A program made the translations under genes and the position numbers. A stretch of 64,000 nucleotides of DNA from Telopea speciosissima. Taxonomy: Eukaryota > Streptophyta > Magnoliopsida > Proteales > Proteaceae. Shown here one piece after another: positions 22,525 through 34,350 of the stretch. Each line of letters opens with the position of its first letter. Within the stretch, counting starts at the first letter, position 1. The notes below the pieces were generated by a model. It was not told where the DNA came from. It did no database searches and worked only from the letters and a program-made list of their open reading frames with translations. Where the stretch lies: assembly GCF_018873765.1 (NCBI RefSeq), contig NC_057925.1:6335568-6399567 (forward strand), written 5' to 3'.

Positions 22525-24854
22525 ATGGGGACTTTAAGTACATTTGGTTCTTACATGGCCATGGTGGTGGTACAATTCGGTTATGGTGGATCCAACATCC
22601 TCATGAAGATTGCCATCAACAAGGGACTCAGTCAATTTGTCTTTATAGTCTACAGACACCTAATTGCCATGCTCTTGTTAGGCCCTTTAGCCTATTTCCT
22701 TGAGAGGTAATTAATTAAGCTCTGCCACTCTGCCATGCATGCTTTCTCTTATAACTGAAAGTGCCAAAATTGCAGGAAACAACGCCCTTCTCTTTCACTT
22801 CGCTTGATGATCAAGATTTTCATTTTATCCACACTTGGGACTACTCTCCATCTCAATGTCTACTATATTGGCCTTGAGTACACTTCCCCAACTGTTGCTA
22901 GTGCCTTAAGTAATGTCATCCCTGGCTTCACATTTGTCATGGCACTTCTGCTCAGGTGATGTCTCATTAACTATATTATCTGGGACCTGGGGAAGTCTTT
23001 AAATTTTATTAAGATATAAAACCAACAAGAACAAAGGAGGAGACATAACCCATCTTACCCCAACCCACGAAGAAATTCTTATTTTCATAGCTAGTGTTGT
23101 CAATTTCTTACTTAATACATATATCAATTGAAGTGGTTAGAGAACATTTTCAATTCATTCAGGTTGGAGAAAGTAAGGATTGAGACTGCTAAGGGGAGAG
23201 CAAAGATCTGTGGTACATTGATATGTACTGGTGGAGCTATGATTTTTATATTCTGGAAAGGAGGTTACCACTTCAAAAGCTTCACCAGAAGCCCATTGAT
23301 CGACATTACTAGAGGTTCTGTTCATGGATCAACAAGGCACCACAAAGAGGACTGGGTCAAAGGTTCACTTCTTATTCTAACCAGCAATATTGCCTGGAGT
23401 GCATGGCTCATACTACAGTCACTGGTCTCCAATGTCTATCCAGCGCCATTTTCATTGAACACTTTGATTTGTTTCTTTGCTTCTTTGCAATCTTCGGTTC
23501 TCGCTCTCTTTTTCGAAAGGGACCCAACATCATGGAGACTTGAATGGAATGTCCAACTCTTGACCATCATCTACTGTGTGAGTTATTTTCTATTTCTGTA
23601 GTGGAAATAGTTGTTACACTAATGGGAGTGTCGGAATGATAGAATTTGACACCTTTTAATTGTCTCTTGTCTTATTCACAAATTTTTTTTTTAAAAATTA
23701 AGAGTATCAAAGAGTTTCAAAAAAAAAAATTTTGAAAGTGACATTTCATTATGTCAATATCACAAAGGAATTTTTATCATCTCAAGTTTATCACTTGTGC
23801 ATTGGATTTTTGTCCTCCCACGTGCAGTGGCCACCGTTCGATGCACTTTAAAGGTACACTGGACATAGCACCGCACTTGAGAGGATGAAAATGCATCAAT
23901 TATCATGCACGTACATTTTTCTAGTATACATGTGAATGACAATATTTACTCTCATTGGAAATAATTTAATTATGTTATACTTAAAAGGAAAACCCAAAAA
24001 AAAAGAAAACTTAAAGTTAAAAACTATTTGGCAGCTCGAGGGGTTTCAATAAGAAAATCCTTAAGAAAATCTTTCTATGATGATATTTGATTCTTGACAG
24101 GGAGTTGTTACCTCAGCATTGGGGTACTGCCTACAAACATGGTGTATCAGCCAGAAGGGACCAGTTTTTGCAGCCATGTTTTCTCCTTTGCAACTGGTGA
24201 TTGTCGGCATATTCTCAGCCATTGTCTTTGCAGAGCGGCTTCACATGGGAAGGTAAGCAAACAAAACATGGAATGGTGAGGGCCAATGAAGTGGGATCTC
24301 TACTCCATCTGACGTGGGGGTCAGATGTGTGGGATTCAATTTCATTGGCCCTCAACCATGTGGGGTAGCACCCCACATGGGTAGAGGTTCTAGATTCTAT
24401 TCCTACTATAGCAATTTCTATGGATCATGATCCTCTACGGCGCTCTGCCCGTAGCGGCCTATGCGGCCCAGACAGAGCACCGCGCGTAATGTCCTCCTTA
24501 CCCCTGCCCGAGTGCCTTGCCCAAGCAGGGGTAAGGTGGACATTGCACGCGACGCTCTGTCTGGGCAGCACAGGCCACTACGAGCAGGGCACCGTAGAAG
24601 ATCTGTATTGAATTTCTACAGCCTCAATCTTAGATGGGTATGGATTGCTTCTGGTCTCTTGCAGCTTGATCGGTGCATTACTCATTGTCATTGGTCTTTA
24701 TACCGTATTATGGGGCAAGTGCACAGACAGTTGCAGTGAAGGGAAGGCTGGGAACGATGATAAAAGTTCTACTCTTGATCATCAGACACTAGAGATCTCC
24801 ATAGCTAATCAACCCTTAAGCATGACCAACCCAACCACAATTGGAAAAAACTGA
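22525..24854 (+). CDS. W2: WAT1-related (UMAMIT/EamA) membrane transporter
   Basis: Exons 22525-22706, 22776-22955, 23163-23577, 24101-24252 and 24665-24854, GT-AG introns, 372 aa, no stop or frameshift. Same layout as W1: the first EamA half ends near residue 140, a basic loop around RHHKEDW at about 175-180, the second EamA half, then a polar tail after GLYTVLWGKC. Intron 1 is short (69 nt) and shares AACTGAAAGTGCCAAAATTGCAG with W5. Intron 4 carries the 190-bp MITE also found in W3. Promoter and leader match W5. Loop residue Y in GYCLQTW is C here and in W3 and W5, against Y in W1. Substrate unknown; expected in a cell membrane. Confidence 0.9.
24421..24610. mobile_element. 190-bp MITE in W2 intron 4
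   Basis: Flanked by AATTTCTA at 24413-24420 and 24611-24618, a perfect 8-bp duplication. The termini contain GATCCTCTACGGCGC and its inverted match, with an inner CCTTACCCCTGCCCGAG/GGGGTAAGG hairpin. W1 and W5 keep the empty site (one uninterrupted GCAATTTCTACA). W3 has the same insert at the same place. Confidence 0.85.
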
Positions 24855-25178
24855 CCAGTTGTACTTCAAAGAGCTTTGTTGTATACAAAGGAATCATTAA
24901 GTGGTACATGGAATAAGCAAATGCATTTTGTAACTGCACCAAAAAATAAATGCATTCTATGACATAAAGGTGAATAATGTAGCAAACATGAGACAACTAT
25001 ATTCACAAACATTCAATTGGAGAAGCTTAATCTATCTCCTAATCAAAAGTTACAAATGAAATGTGCCAACTAAAAATTCTTCTTGAAAGTTGTACTAGTA
25101 GCTACAAAGGCTATTAATTTGGCAACCTCAAATCCATTCTTGATTAAATTCTGCTCAGCTTGTCAACTTAATTGATAT

Positions 25179-27566
25179 AGATATTTGTTTAACCCGAATA
25201 TTACCTGGGACCCGGGTAAGCCTCTGAGATTTTATTACAACCAAAAAGCAAAGGAAAGAACTACAAAGAGGGGGGGGGGGGACATAAGCCGCCTTAGCAC
25301 TACCCATAAGTATCGCACTCTCACCTCAATCTAAAAATCCAACTCCTTCCCAACAAATAAAAATCTTTACAACCCGAATACGGGAAGCCCCACCTTATCT
25401 TCCCTAATAATCCTACCAAGATCTTGTGGAATAACATGCCCTGAGTGAAATATAGTGTTCACAGACTTTACACAAGCCAGATTAGCCTAAAAAATCTACC
25501 GCTTGATTACTTTCCCTATAAGAAGAATAAATATTAATCCCTCAAGAGCTAGCCAAGTCAAGGACCTCTTGGAACAAAAACCAACAGTTCCACAAATCAC
25601 AGGATTTGTGAAGGGCAAAACGCACCGTGGTTGCAGAGTCTGAACTGACATGACATCCTGAGAAACCCATGTCAGCGCAAAGCCTAAGACCATCACGAAG
25701 AACCCACATCTCTGCCACCGCATTAGAATAAAGACCATAAAAGTTTGAGAACGAAATGATCAAATTTGCTTCAGAGTCCCAAATAATACCCCCTCCCCCA
25801 CTCAACCCTGGGTTTCCTTTACTCGCACCATTAATATTTAATTTAACCCTATTAAAAGGGGGGCACTAGTACACCGGTCGAGGTGCCTTGACTTTGCAGA
25901 TAAGCGGGACAATATTGAGCACTTGCAGAACTAACGTATCCTTCATAGAGAGAACTTTTTTTGAACATGGTTGGGTAGTTAAACTCCTTCAACCACAAGC
26001 CAACCTTGGCTATGATCATAGTTGTTGTCCTTCTATCTTCACCATGTCTCCTATTATTCCTTTCCTTTCACAATTCCCACACTATCAAAGAAGGAACCAG
26101 ACCTGTGATGTAATGACACACCCCCTGAGAATTATCATTAGAGTGCCAAAAGGTAATTTTGCTCGTAGTGTCCTAGGTCGGACAAATCTCCATGTCAAAC
26201 AATCTTCCAAAAAAATCCCACACTCTAGAAGCAGTGCCTCCAAATAGTAAAATATGGCTTGAGGTTTCCCTCTACGGTTCACCACAACAGTTGCATTTAG
26301 AAGCCATTGGGACCCCTAGTTTCATCAACTCATCATCCGTTGAGATTTTCCCATTCATTAGTTTCCATGAGAAAAAGCCAATTTTGGGAGGCAATAAATT
26401 ATTCCAAAATCACTTAGCATAAGAAATAGGAGCACTCCCGGTACGAATGGATTGCCAAGCCGACTTCACAGAGAATTTTCCATTGGAGTTCTTGGTCTAG
26501 ACCAACTTATCCTCCTTTTGAGAGACATAAAATTACCGTCAGTTATTTTGTCTTTGACCTCAACAGAATCAATAAGGTTTAGGAAACTAGTATCCCACGC
26601 ACCATCCATAAAAAGAACTTCATTCACCAAAGTATATGGATTACTATGTAAGGCATTGTCCACATAATCTATTAACAAACCAACACCCAACCAGTCATCC
26701 AAACAGACAAAGATATTGCCCCTACCAATAAGACATCGACAGTTAAAGAGGAAAACATCTCAAATTTGTAACGTTTTGCCCCAGATTCTAGACCCGATAC
26801 GGCCAGGTTGAGCCAGAACGATATGCTCCCCTTTCAGAAATTTTGCTTTGAAAAAATCAGCCCACAATGTTTTTTCAGATGTCATACGCCAAAGTCTTTT
26901 TAATATAAAGGTTGCATTCATATCCTCTGAAGAACGAAGGCCAAGACCCCTTTCACCCACCGGCCTACAGATCTCCTTAAAGCTCATCCAATGATGTCTA
27001 TTGTCATAATATGAGGATCCCCAAAGAAAGTTGGAGCAGATCGAATAAAAACTTTTTACAACCATTTTTGGCACCTCAAGACAGGATAACAGATAAATTG
27101 GAATCGAAGCCAGTACAGGTTTAAACAAAAGCATCCTTCCCCCTGCTGAAAGCAAACGACTCTTCCAACCTACCAACTTAGCTCTAATCTTAGCCTACCA
27201 GTGTAAAGGGGGGTGCTTAAATAAGTAATAGGCAAAGCTTTCTAAGTAAAGCCTGAAACCGTTCCCATCATTCTTACCCTTGCTGCAGAAACGTTAGAGC
27301 CACACACACAAAAAAAATTTCTGCTTATTTACCAACTGCCCTGTGTAAGATTCATACCAAGAAATGAAGTCCATAATCCTTTTAAGAGGAGACTTGACTC
27401 CTTTTGAAAAAATGATTGTGTCATCTACAAACAGACTATGTGAAATGCCCGGGCATTGATGGGGAATTTGAAAATAAGAAGCACACCCCTCTTCAAACAA
27501 ACTACACAACCCTCTGTTCAAAACTTCCTCTGCTAAATAAACAGAGAAGGAGACAGAGGGTCGCCT
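25179..27566 (-). mobile_element. L1-type LINE, 5'-truncated, behind W2
   Basis: Minus strand. From the right: RT with HSLFVDDTIIFSKG (27521-27294), the RT C-terminal part GWKSRLLSAGGRMLLFKPVL ... ICRPVGERGLGLRS (27176-26760), a zf-RVT-like region with FGTLMIILRG (26285-26085), and RNase H with GGGGIIWDSEANLIISFSN and SSDSATTVRFALH (25805-25496). The 3' end CCCAGGTAATATTCGGG is at about 25195-25215. Flanking ACTTAATTGATAT (25166-25178) and ACTTAACTGATAT (27567-27579) are a 13-bp target duplication with one change. The W1 and W4 flanks show the empty site. Several frame breaks make it inactive. Confidence 0.88.
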
Positions 27567-27579
27567 ACTTAACTGATAT

Positions 27580-28570
27580 TCTATTTTACAAATAACTAAT
27601 TTAGAAGATTCTACTAAATCCTATGCTTGTCCCCCTCTTTTGGCTCAAGGTTTTGGCTGTTTTGGGCTGTCTCTCCTTTAAAACAGGGTCAGGGTCAAGG
27701 TCAATTAGGGCCAAGATAGGGTCTATCAGGGCCGGGTCGGGTTAAGGAAAATCTTGGTAGGGTCGGACTGGGTTGAGGGGATATTAGGCCCTGGCGGGGC
27801 TGGGTTGGGCTAGGGTTTAGGGCGGGCCCAGCCCAGCCCAGCCCATTGACACTCCTACTCATAAATAATGGTTAATTTAATTACATGCTATTAGAATGGG
27901 AAAATCTGAATCGGGACCCACCATGAAATCCTACCCAAGTATTAGCTTACAATATTTACCAATACTTACACAACAAGTGAATATACCAAAAAACTTCCAT
28001 GTTGGATGTTTCTTTCAACATTACAGATTGTCTATCTCTTCGATATTCTCTTAATTAGGACTATGCATTCCATGTTGGATGTTTTTTTCAAATACAGTCA
28101 AACATTGTAAATCCAATACAACGATATACAGTCATAGAGACATCAATTATTGGTGTACCAAAATTCACAATGCATAACCCCATTGATAAGGACCCCTTAA
28201 GCTAAGGGACTGATCATGCACTATTAATGAGAGTTTCGTTCCAAATAAACTGAAAATAATGCATATGTAAAATTCATGTATGATCTGGTTTAATGTACAC
28301 ACAATATGTATTCTTGCACTTGGGCCTAGAATCTCCATTCTTAGGTACATACATTATAATAACCATATGAACAGGGTGTCCAGTTCTCTTCTTAGTCGTG
28401 AATAATTTTAAGTTAGTTTACCAAGGAAAAATAATTTAAAGTTAAAATCTAAAGACTACCAAGAACCATTATTAAATCACGCTTAATAATTATGTAAATT
28501 ATATATTTTAATCTAAATAATTGGTTTGATGGATACTCTCTCTCTCTCAGGTGCACATATGTACAGAGAG
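27580..28570. other. W2 downstream flank with GGGTC-rich repeat
   Basis: Starts with the usual W-gene flank and the beginning of the retroposed insert (to about 27675). It then switches abruptly to a GGGTC/GGGCC-rich stretch (27685-27850) ending CATTGACACTCCTA, typical of low-complexity non-autonomous repeats. The word TCCATGTTGGATGTTT occurs near 27998 and 28069. No gene is seen. Confidence 0.5.
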
Positions 28571-28670
28571 CTGGGGCTGATATTCCATTATAAGCTTTGG
28601 GAACTTATTCAATCCCTTTCTATCTCACTGTTGTGTTTGTTTGGAACCTATAAATGTTTGCCTGATCGTG
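28571..28670 (+). pseudogene. Relic of a W-type promoter and leader
   Basis: GATATTCCATTATAAGC, then GAACTTATTCAATC, TTTCTATCTCACT and TATAAATGTTT match in order the region just before W2 and W5. Similarity stops at about 28670, before any exon, so this seems to be all that remains of a further copy. Confidence 0.5.
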
Positions 28671-31600
28671 TCGTTATGGGATAAAAAAAAATATTAATTA
28701 ATCCTATTGCTACTACTAGAACAGTGGTAAGAAGGGATCGAATCCATGAGAATTGGAAGGCTAATATACTTAAGATGATGTAAAGTGATTTCGAATGCAA
28801 TAATCTAAAATGCAATTAAAAATAAACTATGAACTAATGAACAAATAAAAATCGATGAAGAAGAAAACAATGAGAGAAGACTATCTTTATGTTTTGGATC
28901 CACATTGATCTTTATTAATTAATTACTGGTGCACACTTCGGTTCATTACAGCTATAAGCCTAAAGAAACCACAAAATGATAATTGTAATTCATTCTAGTT
29001 ATAGCCTATCTTGCCGATCACTATCGCCTTTCACGTACACTTTGCACACTTAGTTCAGTCAGATATAGACTATCATCGGTACGACAATAATCACAATAAA
29101 AACCATTGTTTAAATTGAAAATATGAATCACAGAAACAAATCTTCTAAACTAAATTAATAAATTAAAATCATTCACATGAAATGGTCTACACATCAAGCA
29201 ATCAAGTCTACTAAAAACCAGAATTTAATTAACAACGTTCAATACTTCATCTACACCTAAAGACAGAAAATACTTAGCCACTCATGGGGCTAATTGACAG
29301 AGAACAGCAACTATTCTTCATGGTGATGAAACACAGGTGGACAGCTGGAGCGGCTGCAATGGTGATGATCTGAAATGTTGGTGAAGGCTGTTGGTTCCCA
29401 AAGTAAAACGTGAGGTTGCTGTAACGGCTGTGGTGAAGCGAGGCTGCTTGAGAACTCCTTGTTGGTTCGAAGATAATTCGTGTGTGGGAGAGAGACGACC
29501 AGCCTGCTTTTTAAAAAGGAAAACCCGTGGAGTAAGAGGAGAGATGGAATTGAGAGATCGTGGGAAATTTTGGGCAAGAAAACCGTGAACGAGAGAAGTT
29601 TAGGAGAGATGGGAGTCTTGGACAGCATGTGAGAGAAGAGAGAGATTTTAGGGGAGACTGAGAGAGAGAAAAAACGTGGATAGAATTGGAATTGGGAAGA
29701 GTTGGGAGAGAGATATTTTAGGAGGAATTTAGGAAACATAAAATGAGAGGGTTTTAGAAAATATAGGAGAACCGTGTGCAGCATATGGGAGAGAGATGAT
29801 GTGGAGGGAGTAGGGCTGCAACAGGGTTGGGTTGGGCTGGGCTTTATAAAACCCTAATCCAATCCTAAGTCCACTTAACTCGGCCCCAGGCACGACCCGA
29901 CTCTGACTCAGGGCCTGAAAAATCCAAGCCTGACCCACCCTCAAGGTCGGTCTGGGCTGACCCTGATTGGCCCTGATCATGGGGAGGGGGAAAGAAATGC
30001 ATGGGTCGGAATGGGTCGGGGAGAAAATTATTAATTTTACTTAAAATAACATTATAATAAAATGTATTATATCACTTATTATCTTCATATATAATACATT
30101 ATATAATAAAATGTGGGTGAAATTTCAAGTTTATAATATATATATTATATTAATATATATTTTATGGCAAAAGGTTTTCTGGTCGGCGGTGCAGGTAAGG
30201 GAATCTATGGTCAGGAGTAATTTGATCCATAGAATTAGTATCAATAGATCTTGTTCGTTAATTGAATTCCAAAACATTATACGATTTTGAGTGATATACG
30301 ACACCTATTACCGAAAGAAAAAAAAAGAAATACGATCCCAAATATACTTCCTCTCTCTCCCTCTTTTTCTTGTCGAATGCTTCGTTCTCACTTTGGTTCT
30401 GAAGAGTGTATCTCGGACTGAAGGCTAGGGCGTGCTTTTACCCTATTTCTCTCACCCTTAAGAGAGAATTCTCCACAGAGGAAGAAGCGTAAAGCAGGTC
30501 ACTAAGAAGATTTGGGATTGGAAATCAACAGAGATCTTATTGCTTTAAGACTCAAGAGTTTCAACCTCCCTTGGCAGAGTTCATGCTCGATCCCATCTAA
30601 TACAAAAAAGGTTTCTAATATCTTGAGGGCACCCCTATCTTGAGATACAAAATCTCGTAACTTCTTGTAATCTATGATATACTTCTCCTATACGGAAGTT
30701 TCTACTTTCCTCCCCGATCCCAAATCCGACTTTACCCTGGTAGACCTTGGCAGCCGGCAGGCAGACGTTCATGCTCTGCAACTCTCTCTCTCTCTCACAG
30801 TCGTCTCTGTTTTTTGCAGTTTATTTTTTAACGTTTTTACACGTCTGTGCTACAATTTCTATTTTGTCTCAAGAATTGGATCACAATCACTATAATTTGA
30901 AGAAATCAGCCGACAAAAGGTATGGATTTTAGGGCTTTCTTGAGCAAAATTGATGTTCGAGTTCCTATTGGTTGCTAGGTCGATCTTTAGTTTGGTTTTT
31001 GTGGGGATCTAATTATCAGCCGGACATTCACGGGTGGTTTGATTTTTGTGTTTTTTCTTTTTTTCTTTCTATTTTAACATCTTCTCTGTATCTATATACT
31101 TTGCAGTGGTATTTGGTTGTTGGATTTGTTTCTCAATACATTGTCTGTGTAACCATTGCTATCTGATGATTTGCCCTTTGTTTTATCTAGTATAGTTGGT
31201 GTTTTCTGGTACTGTTATCCTAAAGTTGTGTTAGTTATGGTTGCATCTTATGCATAATGAGTTTGGGCATATTATTGTGCGTTGTATGCATTTGCACTCA
31301 TGTAGTTTCAGTTAAATTGAAACTGTGCCACATTGTGGAGAATCCATATCATGTTTATTACATCTGGGTTATGTTTATATAGAACAAACATACATCTGAA
31401 GAACTTGGTTTTAGCACATATCAAGGCAGACCTCGATTGTGGGAATGACGAGAAGTAGAAGTGAGAAGATTTCTGATAGTTCATGTTAGGCTTTGAAAAT
31501 TACAGATGTTTTCATACTTGATATAACCAATTAAGTTAGATGTTCTTATCAAAGGGGAGGATGGTTTAATAGATGTAATTCTAAATCCAATTCTTTATAT

Positions 31601-32511
31601 CAAATGTAGTGGTTTTACCATCGTATGACTCTGCATTTGTGAATCAAGTAGCAGCTTGGATAATTGAACAGTTCTAGTGATCAGACTTGTTAAGAAAGTT
31701 GATAAAGTAGATTCAAGTAATGTAATTAATTGGCATGTCCTGAGTTTATTGTATGACTCAAGATCCATGAATCACATACCTGCGTGGATTAGAGAATGGT
31801 CTTAAGTCTGTATAATCAACTGGTTCAGAGATCCGACATGGTCAACTGCAATTGAGATAATTAGTGTGACATTCCCTGAGCTTCTTCTTAGAGAACTCAG
31901 ATGCTGATTTACTAGCTGACAATAGCATTTGTTTTGGGTTTGATCTTTCTTCTTCTTCTTCTTCTTCCCATACTGCTGTAACTAAACGGAGTCAAGCTTC
32001 TCTCATATTTCAGTAACTGTACCATTAGTCAGGCTAAAGTGTTCATTCCAATTAAATGTGATTTGTAGGTTTTATCTTGATATCATTTTTTAGCCACCCT
32101 CCCCCCTGACCTGAAAATAGTCCTTTTTTTAAAAAAAAAAATTCACTCATAGATGTTCCTTTTGAACTATGACCAGTTACCAAAACAGCCAATTTCCATC
32201 CCCATCATGTTTCTGAGCAAAAGTTCTTGATAAAGATCCAAGTGAGAAAGCAAACAAGCTTACTAACTATGCTGATGTGGCCAAAATCTATCTATCAGCT
32301 TATCAGTCACCCAAACCCATTTCCTAAATGTTCTTTTTCAACAGTGGAGAGGTTACTCCAAAGACAGTTTTCATGTCCATGGACAATTTACACTGGACCG
32401 ATCTTTTATGGTCTTTGAACAAGAATTTTCCGGACCAAATCAGTGTCTTTGATTTTTGTTGAGTTGTGAATCTTCTCAATTATAATTGCTCTCATTTGCT
32501 TTCTTGTATGA
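28671..32511. other. Gene-free repeat-derived region
   Basis: Contains a GA-rich block (about 29520-29760) and a repeat starting TAGGGCTGCAAC at about 29813. That repeat recurs in inverted orientation ending at 44660 and includes an AAATTATTAA...ATAATAAAATG AT-rich tail to about 30150. Also present are a CT-rich (30350-30370) and a TTC-repeat (31950-31967) stretch. The 157-codon minus-strand frame at 29311-29784 lies over the GA-rich block and is not believed. No exon set is recognised. Confidence 0.45.
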
Positions 32512-32583
32512 GAGTCTTTAGCTCAAACAGGTAGAGCACTTGGGAATTCCCCAAGATATGGTGGTTCAAATCCACCAAGACTC
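32512..32583 (+). tRNA. tRNA-like sequence with atypical anticodon loop
   Basis: 72 nt fold into a full cloverleaf: a 7-bp acceptor stem GAGTCTT/AAGACTC; TA; D stem GCTC/GAGC with loop AAACAGGTA; anticodon stem CTTGG/CCAAG; a 4-nt variable loop; T stem GGTGG/CCACC with loop TTCAAAT. All stems pair perfectly. The anticodon loop GAATTCC has A instead of the invariant T at position 33, and the formal anticodon would be ATT. I cannot match it to a standard nuclear, plastid or mitochondrial tRNA. It may be a diverged organellar insert, a tRNA-derived repeat head or a pseudogene; decoding activity is doubtful. Confidence 0.5.
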
Positions 32584-32877
32584 ATATATTGTTATTAAGT
32601 CTAGGATAAATTACTTGTACACACCCTATACCATGGCCTGATTGATTGACACCCCTAACTTTTGAAACTATTACTTAAACACCCCTTGCATTTTAAGATT
32701 TCTTACAAGTAGCCCTTCTCTATTAGTCATTCACCGTTTTAGTAATGACATTATGGGTTAGAAAAATCTTAAAGGCTCAAATTTAAGGGTAGTAAAGTGA
32801 CCATTTTACCCTTTGGCCGTGGTAAAGGGAACCGTCCCTTTCATCGTTGAACAAGCCCTCTACTCTGCTGTTCCTGC

Positions 32878-33015
32878 TGTGGCGATTTGCAGATGTCGGA
32901 GAAGATGAAGCGATTTCCATACGCTGAAGAAGACGAAGCAAGTACCCATGGTGACCCTACTGCCGGCCATTAAAAACCTCTCTCTTTTATTTGAAACCCT
33001 AACCTGGAACCCTTA
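32878..33015. repeat. Dispersed 0.14-kb repeat, copy 1
   Basis: GATTTGCAGATG...GGAGAAGA...GAAGACGAAGCAAG...CATGGTGA.CCTAC recurs, diverged, at about 36565-36720. The segment has an exon-like look (GAAGAAGAC-rich) but no conserved frame between the copies. Confidence 0.5.
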
Positions 33016-33057
33016 TAAAAATTTCATTTGTGTTCAAAGTGTTTTTTATTTGTTAGG

Positions 33058-33700
33058 GATAATAGAAGAGCATCATAAGATCCACTTGGATTGGTATTTT
33101 GTTCAGTTCCCCTTGTCGACATGTCGACCCATGTGAAATGGAAAGAGAAAAAAAAAAGTCAACAAAATCAGTCAAATTATTTGTACTAAAAAAATCTATC
33201 AGTATATAGTTTTTTTTTTTTTTTTTTTTTTAATAACTAGGATAATAGAGTAAGCATCATATTGATTTTTACAATTTTTTTTTTAAATTAACCAAGATAA
33301 TAGAGAAGGCAACGTATTGACTCATTTGGATCGGCATTTAGATCAGTTCCCCTTGCTTGACATGTTGGCACTCGGTGATTAGTGGTGGAAAAAATCCAAT
33401 AAACTATGTCAAATTGTTTGCACACAAAAATCCATTGGTGTTTGATTTAAAAAAAAAGTTCACCACGATAACAGAGGATGCATTGTATGATCCACTCGGG
33501 TTAGGTCATTTGGCCAATAAACTTTTTGACATGTCAGCTCATGTGACAAGTGGCAAAGAAAAAAAAAACACTAATGTCACATTGTTTTTCCAAAAAAACT
33601 CATCGGTGTTTAGTATTTATATTATTTTAATAAGATCATAGAGGAGGCAAAATAAGATCCATTCGGACATCCAACAGTGTCGAGCTCAAGAAGAAAAAAA
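33058..33700. repeat. Degenerate tandem array, about 170-bp units
   Basis: Units beginning GATAATAGAG-like start at about 33058, 33241/33294, 33468 and 33634. Each runs GATCCA-(T/C)TCGGAT-like, then CAGTTCCCCTTG or a variant, GACATGT, AAAGTCAA.AAA, and a CATTGGTGTTTA-like end followed by T- or A-runs. No coding frame. It looks satellite-like. Confidence 0.55.
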
Positions 33701-33831
33701 AAAAAAAAAACAAAGTCAATGAGTTCGGACTGTTGGATGTTCAAGCTGCCAAGTGTCAACATCTTCACGCTAAATTGCACAGTTTAGGGAATTGGAGAGG
33801 ATTAAAATCCATAGGGCAAGTTCAGGGTGTC

Positions 33832-33965
33832 CTATTGGATTGTTTGGATTACAACATGAACATATCGAATCAAACCTAGCCTGAACCGTTAAGATTGATC
33901 AAAAAAACTGGACCGAACCGAATCGATCCTCATTGGATTGTTTGGATTACAACATGAACATATCA
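33832..33965. repeat. 97-bp spaced direct repeat
   Basis: ATTGGATTGTTTGGATTACA and the bases following it occur at 33832 and 33929, almost identical over about 36 bp. CCGAACCGAA-type sequence lies between them and continues to about 34350, ending in TTTGACACCCCTA. Confidence 0.6.
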
Positions 33966-34350
33966 AATCAATTTTCTTGTTCTTTGTTGTATATTTGATT
34001 TGGGGAAGGTGAATTTAAATATTTTTATCGAATATTTCCTCACTCTAAATTATAAATTTAAGATTTCATTGTGGTTCAAACTCGAAAACAAACTGATCTA
34101 AACCGGCATTAACCCAATATTGAAAAATCATAATAAATCGAAACCGCACTAGACTGAAACCGATACCGATACCAAAACCAAACAGTTCCTTATTGGATTT
34201 GTTTTGGACTGGGGTATGACGGGACCGGTTGAAAACTGGACCGAACCAGATCGATCTGACCAAAACCAAAAACCAAAATTTTTTAATGCTTTCGGTTTTG
34301 GTCTCATCATTCCGAGACCGAAACCAAGCCGAACTGACCGTTTGACACCC

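Noticed and set aside
29311..29784. 157-codon minus-strand open frame
   Set aside because: It overlaps a GA-rich repeat block whose composition keeps frames open. The protein is low complexity (S, L, F, P, H) with no domain, and a similar GA-rich block lies at 44.0-44.2 kb.
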